Assembly: GCA_013314865.1 (NCBI GenBank)
Contig: JABUEV010000182.1
Location: 1-5,669 of the forward strand
DNA: 5,669 bases
DNA from: Bacteroidales bacterium
GTDB taxonomy: Bacteria > Bacteroidota > Bacteroidia > Bacteroidales > VadinHA17
Direction of reading: 5' to 3'
Positions within the stretch are counted from its first letter, which is position 1. Each line of letters opens with the position of its first letter. Both the position numbers and the translations under genes were made by a program. This document shows positions 1-5,669 of this stretch, one piece after another. Below the pieces are notes generated by a model. The model ran no database searches. It had not been told where the DNA came from and saw only the letters and a list, made by a program, of their open reading frames with translations.

Positions 1-381
<381 letters not shown>

Positions 382-395
382 TTTTTTAAAACAAT

Positions 396-935
396 ATGAG
401 TAAGAAAGTCCTGATATTATCAGCAAGTCCCCGCAGGGGAGGTAATTCTGATCTGTTATGCGACCAGTTCATGGCAGGTGCCACAGAATCCGGCTTGTCA
501 GCAGAAAAAATCTTTTTAAGAGACAGGAAAATAAACTATTGCACCGGTTGCGGATCATGTATCGACAATGGGAAAGGCTGTTCCCAGAAAGATGACATGG
601 CTGAAATACTTGAAAAAATGATTTCGGCTGATGTGATTGTTATGGCCACTCCTGTTTATTTCTACACAATGTGCGGACAGATGAAGACTTTTATTGACCG
701 TACCTGTGCCAGGTATACGGAAATAAAAAACAAGGAATTTTATTTCATACTGACTGCTGCAGACAACAACCTAAGAGCCATGGAACGGACTGTTGAAGAG
801 TTCAGGGGTTTTACTTATTGTCTCGAGAATCCGATGGAAAAAGGTATTATTTATGGAACAGGCGTTTGGAAAAGCGGTGAAATTAAAGGGAAAAAGGCAA
901 TGAATCAGGCGTTTGAAATGGGGAAAAAAGCATAA
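396..935 (+). CDS. Flavodoxin-fold NAD(P)H-dependent FMN oxidoreductase, iron-sulfur-flavoprotein-like
   Basis: The product is a 179-residue cytoplasmic flavoprotein of the NADPH-dependent FMN reductase family. The FMN phosphate-binding loop is SASPRRGGNS (residues 9-18) after the first hydrophobic strand VLIL. The second flavin-contacting segment is ATPVYFYTMCGQMKTFIDR (84-102). Between them, cysteines 49, 52, 55 and 62 give C-x2-C-x2-C-x6-C followed by DDM (66-68). Iron-sulfur flavoproteins use a compact C-x2-C-x2-C-x4-7-C motif to bind a 4Fe-4S cluster, so a cluster is plausible; some relatives with similar cysteines have no proven cluster. The ATG at 396 is the only reasonable start, because an in-frame stop lies at 387-389. 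There is no Shine-Dalgarno sequence; the leader is A/T-rich. The 14-base gap after the aldo/keto reductase points to co-transcription. The electron acceptor is unknown; quinones, flavins or nitro compounds are typical for relatives. Confidence 0.9.
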   Translation: MSKKVLILSASPRRGGNSDLLCDQFMAGATESGLSAEKIFLRDRKINYCTGCGSCIDNGKGCSQKDDMAEILEKMISADVIVMATPVYFYTMCGQMKTFIDRTCARYTEIKNKEFYFILTAADNNLRAMERTVEEFRGFTYCLENPMEKGIIYGTGVWKSGEIKGKKAMNQAFEMGKKA

Positions 936-1002
936 TAAAACTTTTCTTGTCTGCAACTTCCTAATCAAAAAAATAGACAATTGCATCTGGATTAAATTTC
1001 AG

Positions 1003-1022
1003 TGCATGCAAAGCTTAAGCTT
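1003..1022. repeat. Two abutting perfect palindromes
   Basis: TGCATGCA (1003-1010) is directly followed by AAGCTTAAGCTT (1011-1022). Each equals its own reverse complement, and the second also contains AAGCTT twice. They lie in non-coding DNA 68-87 bases after the flavoprotein stop. Perfect 8- and 12-base palindromes side by side could be a binding site for a dimeric regulator, but they could also be chance in AT-rich DNA. No function is assigned. Confidence 0.5.
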
Positions 1023-1086
1023 GACTCAGGGTTGGACATATTAGATTTATTGAATTTCTCGTGTAATCTTTTTGCAGATTATCCAG

Positions 1087-1131
1087 TCCTTTTGACTTTT
1101 GTGAAAAGGAAATTGTTAAAGCATGAGCTTT
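1087..1131. repeat. Two small consecutive hairpins in the intergenic region
   Basis: TCCTTTT (1087-1093) pairs with AAAAGGA (1104-1110) across a 10-base loop. Just downstream AAAGC (1118-1122) pairs with GCTTT (1127-1131) across the tetraloop ATGA. The first is not followed by a T run. The second is followed only by TAAATATTT, so neither is a textbook intrinsic terminator. They may mark the 3' end of the upstream transcript or the leader of the DUF5916 gene. Confidence 0.35.
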
Positions 1132-1307
1132 TAAATATTTAACTTCTTTTCGTGATGAGAAATAAATTTTTCTTTTTTAAGTAAATGCATGTTCAGACTT
1201 TATAGAGAACATCTGATATTTGTGACGGAAATTCAAATTAATTGTATGATAAAATATTTAAGATCAATCAATTGTAAAACATTATAATAAGAATTGAAAG
1301 AAAGAGT

Positions 1308-3524
1308 ATGACAGATAAATTATTTACACATCTTTTTTCGATCATCATTTTTTTGTTTTTATCGGTGAATGGTTCTGCCCAGGACACGGGGAGAAGAATT
1401 AATGTCAGATATACAAATGAGCCGTTAACTGTTGACGGTAAACTGGATGAACCTGCATGGCAGACGGCAGACAAGGGCGATAATTTCTGGCAGTTTTTCC
1501 CCAGCGATTCAACAGTGGCAATAAATTACACTGAATTCAGACTGCTTTATGACGACCATCATATTTATATTGGGGTAAGGGCAGATGTAAAGTCAGACAA
1601 TTATGTCGTGGCCTCATTGAGGCGTGATTTCAGAGGAACAGGCAGTGACAATGTTACAGTGATGTTTGACACCTTTAAGGATGCCACAACAGCCTACCTT
1701 TTTGGCATGACTCCTTACGGTGTACAGAGAGAAGCCTTCATCTCAGGCGGAGGTTCCGACAGAAACGGATTCAATACCTCATGGGACCAGAAATGGTATC
1801 TTAAAAGCTCAATGTTCAAAGATCACTACATTCTGGAAGCCTCTATTCCTTTTTCATCTTTGAAATTCAATGAAGGAGCCACAAGCTGGAGGATTCAGTG
1901 CTACAGGTGGGATATGCAGACAAATGAACAAAGTGCCTGGGCAAAGGTGCCGCAAAACCAACTGCTTTCAAGTCTGGCCTTTATGGGCGAAATGGTATTT
2001 GAAAAACCCCTCGGGAAGTCTCATACTCCGCTTGCTTTTATTCCTTATATAAATGCACTTACTTCGAAGGACTATATTTCTGATTCAGATGAGAGCAAAT
2101 TTACCTTTGGTGGCGATGCCAAAGTGGCCATTGGCAACAGCATGAACCTCGATATAACTGTAAATCCGGATTTTTCAAATGTTGAAGTGGATAACATATT
2201 TACCAATCTAACCCGTTTTGAAATGTTCCTGCCTGAGAAACGTCAGTTTTTTATAGACAACAATGACCTGTTTGGAAATTATGGAGACGTATACGGTTCT
2301 GCAAATCCTTTCTTTTCGCGACGGATTGGTCTGGCCCGCAACGCTTCAGGAAACCTTATTGAGAATCGGATTATCGGCGGTGTGAGGTTAAGCGGAAAAT
2401 TAAACGAAAAATGGCGGCTTGGTTTCCTGAACATGCAAACAGCTGCAGACCCTGAAAATGAAATTGCTTCGAACAATAATATGATGTTTTCAATCCAGCG
2501 CAGGATGTTTACCCGCTCAAGCCTCGGAATATTTGGTGTAAACCGTCAGACATTCGGCGATTACGAATTTATTAACCCCGACAGAAGATTTAATCGTGTG
2601 TTTGGAATTGAGTACAACCTTGCGTCAGCCAACAACAACTGGACAGGCAAATTTTACCTGCATAAATCTTTTCAGCCCAAAGATTCGAAAGGCAATAATT
2701 CCTGGCAGACCACTCTGACCTGGCAGCCCCGAAGATTCAGGTATACCATTGATCTTCAGTATGTGGACAAAGATTTCCGTGCAGATCTGGGCTTTATCCA
2801 ACGAACAGGGGTCTTTAAAAACGGCAACGGCTTCAGTTATAACTTTTATCCGAAAAACGGAAAAGTGAGCCAGCATTCACCAGGCATTATGACGGTTCTT
2901 TACTGGCAGCCGGACATGGACTGGAAAAGAGTGGATCATATTCTAAGCATTTATTACAATATTAGTTTTTCAGATCAGTCAACTTTACGGGCTGATTTCA
3001 GGAACAATTATACATTCCTGACCTTTGATTTTGACCCGACCAGGACGCCAGGATCAGTTCCGCTTCCGGGAAACAAAGGTTACACTTACAATAATGCAAG
3101 CCTTATGTACGCATCAAATCCGGGTAAGGTTTTATCAGTCGATTTAAACCTTGCCGGCGGGGAATTCTATGAGGGACAAAGTTACACTGTTGCCGGAACA
3201 CTGACAGGCCGCATACAGCCATGGGCATCTCTTAGCCTCGAAACACGCTATGATGCAATCCGCCTGCCGGAACCACACAATTCGGCAAATTTCTGGCTTG
3301 TTTCTCCAAGAATTGACATAACATTTACAAGGTCTCTCTTCTGGTCAACCCTGGTTCAGTACAGCAACCAGCGCGATAACCTTGGCATCAATTCCAGACT
3401 TCAGTGGCGTTTTGCTCCTTTGTCTGTCCTCTATCTTGTTTACAATGACAATTATTTCACTAAAGACTTCGGCCCGAAATTCCGATCGATAAATCTCAAA
3501 ATAACTTATTGGCTGAACATATGA
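1308..3524 (+). CDS. DUF5916 outer-membrane protein with N-terminal CBM9-like domain
   Basis: This is a 738-residue exported protein. Residues 1-24 are a signal peptide with a hydrophobic core (about 8-20) and probable cleavage after NGSA, before QD. Residues about 36-230 resemble the CBM9-like carbohydrate-binding fold, with the typical GKLDEPAW near its start (44-51) and YDDHHIYIGV (81-90). The rest matches the DUF5916 family: NPDFSNVEVD (286-295), FLPEKRQFF (307-315) and FFSRRIG (335-341) are its hallmark blocks. From there to the end, alternating aromatic/polar stretches with tight turns look like an outer-membrane beta-barrel, ending in LKITYWLNI. The last residue is Ile rather than the aromatic residue usual in classical porins. 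The ATG at 1308 is supported by an in-frame stop at 1275-1277 with no ATG between, and it follows a purine stretch (1296-1306). The family has no established biochemical role; sugar or polymer binding at the cell surface is inference from the CBM9-like domain. The length looks normal for the family, with no sign of truncation. Confidence 0.93.
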   Translation: MTDKLFTHLFSIIIFLFLSVNGSAQDTGRRINVRYTNEPLTVDGKLDEPAWQTADKGDNFWQFFPSDSTVAINYTEFRLLYDDHHIYIGVRADVKSDNYVVASLRRDFRGTGSDNVTVMFDTFKDATTAYLFGMTPYGVQREAFISGGGSDRNGFNTSWDQKWYLKSSMFKDHYILEASIPFSSLKFNEGATSWRIQCYRWDMQTNEQSAWAKVPQNQLLSSLAFMGEMVFEKPLGKSHTPLAFIPYINALTSKDYISDSDESKFTFGGDAKVAIGNSMNLDITVNPDFSNVEVDNIFTNLTRFEMFLPEKRQFFIDNNDLFGNYGDVYGSANPFFSRRIGLARNASGNLIENRIIGGVRLSGKLNEKWRLGFLNMQTAADPENEIASNNNMMFSIQRRMFTRSSLGIFGVNRQTFGDYEFINPDRRFNRVFGIEYNLASANNNWTGKFYLHKSFQPKDSKGNNSWQTTLTWQPRRFRYTIDLQYVDKDFRADLGFIQRTGVFKNGNGFSYNFYPKNGKVSQHSPGIMTVLYWQPDMDWKRVDHILSIYYNISFSDQSTLRADFRNNYTFLTFDFDPTRTPGSVPLPGNKGYTYNNASLMYASNPGKVLSVDLNLAGGEFYEGQSYTVAGTLTGRIQPWASLSLETRYDAIRLPEPHNSANFWLVSPRIDITFTRSLFWSTLVQYSNQRDNLGINSRLQWRFAPLSVLYLVYNDNYFTKDFGPKFRSINLKITYWLNI

Positions 3525-3584
3525 ATAATTTTAACTTCAGAGTCGTTCGAAAACAAAGTCATCAATGTTTTAATTCGTGTTAAA

Positions 3585-3612
3585 TCCGGAAAATTCCTTT
3601 TCAGGAGTTTTT
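3585..3612 (+). terminator. Terminator-like hairpin with T tract after the DUF5916 gene
   Basis: TCCGGAAAA (3585-3593) pairs with TTTTCAGGA (3598-3606) around the loop TTCC. The stem has nine positions with a single G-A mismatch. G3607 and five T (3608-3612) follow. The structure begins 61 bases after the DUF5916 stop codon and 84 bases before the next start, as expected for an intrinsic terminator. The AT-rich inner stem makes it only moderately strong, so read-through is possible. Seen in the sequence; activity not shown. Confidence 0.55.
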
Positions 3613-3638
3613 ATGCTATTACGTATTTTGTAGGATTT

Positions 3639-3646
3639 TATCTTTA
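3639..3646 (+). promoter_or_regulatory. Possible Bacteroidota -7 promoter element
   Basis: TATCTTTA matches the Bacteroidota -7 consensus TAnnTTTG at five of its six fixed bases and lies 23 bases before the propeller gene start, just after the terminator-like hairpin. No TTTG sits at the expected -33 distance, so the call is weak. The sequence CTTTAAA occurs at 3642-3648 and again at 3652-3658. Confidence 0.2.
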
Positions 3647-3668
3647 AAGCACTTTAAAACCTAAAAAA

Positions 3669-5003
3669 ATGAAAAGAATCAATTTGCTCTTCACTTTATT
3701 GTTTTCAATTTGTTGTTTATCAGGAAGTTTTGCCCAGGACTGGCCTCAATATCTGGGGCCAAACAGAAACAGTACTTCACCCCAGAAGGGTATTTTAAAA
3801 ACCTGGCCTGCAAACGGACCAGAAGTGCTCTGGACAGTAAATGTAGGTCCGGGTTATGGAGGGCCTGTCATTAAGGACGGAAAAGTTTATCTTCTTGACA
3901 GGGACGACAAGACTGGTGATATAATGAGATGTTTTGACCTTTCAACTGGCAAGGAATTATGGAAGTACAGCTATGAAGCACCAGGATCAGTGATGTTTCC
4001 CGGCTCACGGAGCGTGCCTGCCGTTGACGGCAATTATGTATATTCTGTAGGCCATAACGGTGATTTATATTGCATAAACATAAACACACACAAGCCTGTC
4101 TGGAATATAAATATCTGGTCCGGTTTCGGGGGCAAACAGTTGCCAATTTGGGCAGTAACCCAATGCCCTCTTGTTTACGGGGATATGGTAATTGTATCAC
4201 CGCAGGCTCCTGAAGCCGGTGTGATAGCCTTCAATAAACTTACCGGTAAAATAATCTGGAAAACTCCTTACATGGGGAATGAATCTTATGCCAGTCCGGC
4301 AGTTGTGAAAATTGACGGTAAAGATCACATCGTGGTTGTTGTTTCTTCAACCAATCCATTTGGACACAAAGAGTTGCCCCAGACTCCCGGCAAAATTGCA
4401 GGACTCGACCCTTCTACAGGCAAAGTCCTATGGGAATATAACGACTGGATCTGCCACATTTCAGTACCAAGTGCAGTAGATGCTGGCGAAAACAGAGTTC
4501 TGGTTGCCGGAGGCTACGAACACGGTGTGGTAATGCTTAAGATTGAGAAAAAAGCAGATGGAACTTTCAGTGCAAAAGAACTTTTCAAACATAATGAATT
4601 TGGTGATCACACGAAACCCCCTATTCTCCACAATGGTTATTTTTATGCTCAGTTCACCACAAACAACCGGCGCGACGGTCTGGTTTGCATGGATATGAAC
4701 GGCAAAATAATGTGGAAAACAACCCGTAACCCACTGTTCGACAAAGGAAGCATGATACTTGCTGACGGGCTGATAATTGCTACCGACGGTAGAACCAGTC
4801 TCTATCTTATCGAGCCGGATCCGTCAGGATTTAAGCCTGTAGCCACAGCGCAGGTTCTAAGCGAGGGAGGTATCAACGAAGGGGACCAGATGGCTTCAAG
4901 AGTAGGAGGCTCAACACAAAACTGGGCACCAATTGCACTGGCTGAAGGAAAACTGCTGATTCGTGATCAGAAACGGATGCTCTGCCTCAGAATTGCTAAA
5001 TAA
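3669..5003 (+). CDS. Secreted PQQ-like beta-propeller repeat protein
   Basis: This is a 444-residue exported protein. Residues 1-22 form a signal peptide (MKR, hydrophobic core, SGSFA) with likely cleavage before QDWPQ. The mature start DWPQYLGPNRN is the 'WPQfrGPnr' opening typical of secreted PQQ-like propeller proteins. Blade motifs of the form 'D..TGk.lW' recur at about 90-98 (DLSTGKELW), 137-145 (degenerate), 189-197 (KLTGKIIW), 247-255 (DPSTGKVLW) and 341-349 (DMNGKIMW). The segment YASPAVVKIDGK (207-218) is also characteristic. Relatives are annotated as polyvinyl-alcohol-dehydrogenase-like or BamB-like. No vicinal cysteine pair is present in the mature chain (C15-C16 are in the signal peptide), so there is no support for PQQ-dependent catalysis; a binding or scaffold role in the periplasm is equally possible. 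The ATG at 3669 follows an in-frame stop (3645-3647) and an A-rich leader. It lies 144 bases downstream of the DUF5916 gene. Confidence 0.9.
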   Translation: MKRINLLFTLLFSICCLSGSFAQDWPQYLGPNRNSTSPQKGILKTWPANGPEVLWTVNVGPGYGGPVIKDGKVYLLDRDDKTGDIMRCFDLSTGKELWKYSYEAPGSVMFPGSRSVPAVDGNYVYSVGHNGDLYCININTHKPVWNINIWSGFGGKQLPIWAVTQCPLVYGDMVIVSPQAPEAGVIAFNKLTGKIIWKTPYMGNESYASPAVVKIDGKDHIVVVVSSTNPFGHKELPQTPGKIAGLDPSTGKVLWEYNDWICHISVPSAVDAGENRVLVAGGYEHGVVMLKIEKKADGTFSAKELFKHNEFGDHTKPPILHNGYFYAQFTTNNRRDGLVCMDMNGKIMWKTTRNPLFDKGSMILADGLIIATDGRTSLYLIEPDPSGFKPVATAQVLSEGGINEGDQMASRVGGSTQNWAPIALAEGKLLIRDQKRMLCLRIAK

Positions 5004-5101
5004 TTCCCTGCAATATTTTGTTTTGTCACCTGCATATTTTTTAGGATATGTTCAGGATTGACTGTCATATTATAGTTTGTTGCGATAGCTGTAAAATTTA
5101 T
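5004..5101. other. Convergent intergenic gap with a short direct repeat
   Basis: This gap separates the 3' ends of the propeller gene and the - strand membrane-protein gene. CCTGCAATATTTT (5007-5019) and CCTGCATATTTT (5029-5040) are a near-identical direct repeat differing by one A, with starts 22 bases apart. CATAT (5033-5037) and ATATG (5046-5050) could form a weak five-pair hairpin. A two-way terminator would be expected here, but no strong stem is visible. Confidence 0.45.
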
Positions 5102-5669
5102 TTAGAATAAATGACTTATTATAAACTGACCTATATAATAGAGTCCAATTACAATAAATATCATCGCGACGATCCTGTTAAACCAGGTCTGAAAGATTTT
5201 GACCTTATTAAAAAAAGAGCCAATGCCGGCCATGCTGAAAGCTAACAGGTAAGCAACAATTGCAACCGGCAGACCGGTTGTTATGGAATATGCTAAAGGG
5301 AGATACAACCCTTTTGCACTGCTTATGGCCATTGGTATCAGCATGCCGAAGAACAGGGCTGCGTTGTACGGGCAGAATGATAATGATAACAGGAATCCAA
5401 GCAATGCAGAGTCTGTCTTGTTTCCCCTGAATCTCCTCTCCTGGACCATCTTTGCAAATCTGCCACTCCCTGCAAAATTAATCCTGATTATATCAAGCAT
5501 CATCAGTCCTCCCAGAAAAAGCACAATTCCGGTTACAACTTTTCCGTATGAAATAAGTGTCTTTGAAACCTGGAATTTGCTTGCTCCGAAGAACAGTAAT
5601 GTTCCCAGGGTTAAATACCCGACTGCATTGCCAAGGGTGTAAAACAGACCATTGACAAAAACTTTACCC
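5102..5669 (-). CDS. CcdA/DsbD-superfamily membrane protein, ArsG-like (5' end outside window)
   Basis: The frame stays open from the stop at 5102-5104 (- strand) to the window edge, giving 188 residues without a start. The GTG at 5522-5524 is an internal valine in continuous family-like sequence, not the start: upstream, GLFYTLGNAVGY and FFGASKFQVS continue the fold. About five membrane segments are visible (counting from the first visible residue: 5-28, 42-62, 88-112, 122-148, 165-184). A charged loop with RFAKMVQERR lies between the second and third. The motif SFCPYNAALFFG (97-108) places a Cys-Pro in a membrane helix, as in CcdA/DsbD proteins that move reducing equivalents across the membrane. 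It also resembles the ArsG-type permeases assigned to aromatic arsenical export. The partner cysteine expected in the first helix would lie outside the window. Family length is roughly 220-240 residues, so about 30-50 are missing. The superfamily is fairly sure; the subgroup is uncertain. Confidence 0.82.
   Translation of the reverse strand, partial: GKVFVNGLFYTLGNAVGYLTLGTLLFFGASKFQVSKTLISYGKVVTGIVLFLGGLMMLDIIRINFAGSGRFAKMVQERRFRGNKTDSALLGFLLSLSFCPYNAALFFGMLIPMAISSAKGLYLPLAYSITTGLPVAIVAYLLAFSMAGIGSFFNKVKIFQTWFNRIVAMIFIVIGLYYIGQFIISHLF

Larger units (their letters stand above)
936..1307. other. Intergenic region, AT-rich, no credible gene
   Basis: This 372-base gap between the flavoprotein gene and the DUF5916 gene holds no convincing coding region: ATG-started frames end quickly, for example the one opened at 1123-1125 in the hairpin loop. 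It is much more AT-rich than the genes. It should contain the 3' end of the upstream operon and the promoter of the DUF5916 gene. Partial matches to the Bacteroidota -7 element (TAnnTTTG) are TAGATTTA at 1042-1049, with TTGA 17 bases upstream, and GATATTTG at 1215-1222. Neither is a full match, and I cannot choose between them. A weak inverted repeat TTGTCT (947-952)/AGACAA (975-980) follows the flavoprotein stop, but its 22-base loop makes it a poor terminator. Palindromes and hairpins are listed separately. Confidence 0.6.

Noticed and set aside
947..980. An intrinsic terminator after the flavoprotein gene
   Set aside because: The TTGTCT/AGACAA stem has a 22-base loop and no following T run, so it is too weak to annotate as a terminator.
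771..986. A - strand open frame of 71 codons overlapping the flavoprotein end
   Set aside because: It is antisense to a well-supported gene and has no recognisable domain.
1268..1474. A - strand open frame covering the DUF5916 start
   Set aside because: Its hydrophobic end is the reverse complement of the signal-peptide and leader region; no independent support.
3669..3737. A lipoprotein signal (cysteines 15-16) in the propeller protein
   Set aside because: The residue before the cysteine is Ile (FSICC), which does not fit a lipobox, and a good signal peptidase I site (SFA before QD) follows.
3871..4200. A - strand open frame of 109 codons inside the propeller gene
   Set aside because: Shadow of the propeller gene; the + strand product has clear repeats and a signal peptide.
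3669..5003. A catalytic PQQ-dependent alcohol dehydrogenase
   Set aside because: There is no vicinal disulfide pair or recognisable calcium/PQQ active-site signature in the mature chain; only the propeller repeat is supported.
5102..5524. A 140-residue - strand gene starting at 5524
   Set aside because: The start would be an internal GTG, and the same frame continues without a stop to 5669 with membrane segments typical of the family, so the gene was extended to the edge as a partial one.
5283..5642. A + strand open frame of 119 codons
   Set aside because: It is antisense to the CcdA-like gene, has a composition unlike a real protein and shows no recognisable motif.

Overview
The window looks like a piece of a Bacteroidota chromosome. 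The evidence is a large outer-membrane protein of the DUF5916 type, a secreted PQQ-like beta-propeller protein with a short '..FAQD' signal-peptide end, A-rich gene leaders without a clear Shine-Dalgarno sequence, and AT-rich intergenic DNA around moderately AT-rich genes. The species cannot be named from this sequence. There are five protein genes, two of them cut by the window edges. I see no RNA gene, mobile element or CRISPR array.

Left part (1-935): the C-terminal end of an aldo/keto reductase is followed after 14 bases by a small flavodoxin-fold oxidoreductase on the same strand, probably one operon of two soluble redox enzymes. The flavoprotein carries four cysteines spaced as in iron-sulfur flavoproteins, so it may hold a 4Fe-4S cluster. 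A 372-base AT-rich gap (936-1307) follows. It has no credible gene but contains several short palindromes and small hairpins.

Middle (1308-5003): two exported proteins are encoded in tandem on the + strand. The first is a 738-residue outer-membrane protein with a CBM9-like N-terminal domain and a DUF5916 beta-barrel. The second is a 444-residue secreted PQQ-like beta-propeller of the polyvinyl-alcohol-dehydrogenase-like/BamB-like type. A terminator-like hairpin with a T tract lies between them, so they are probably transcribed at least partly separately, although both products go to the cell envelope.

Right part (5102-5669): a polytopic membrane protein of the CcdA/DsbD superfamily, resembling the ArsG-type subgroup, lies on the - strand, convergent with the propeller gene. 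Its reading frame stays open to the window edge, so its start lies outside. The 98-base convergent gap holds a short direct repeat but no convincing terminator.

Most of the window is ordinary envelope and redox gene content. The points most worth a second look are the possible Fe-S cluster in the flavoprotein, the pairing of DUF5916 with a propeller, the true extent and subgroup of the CcdA-like gene, and the palindrome-bearing gap.
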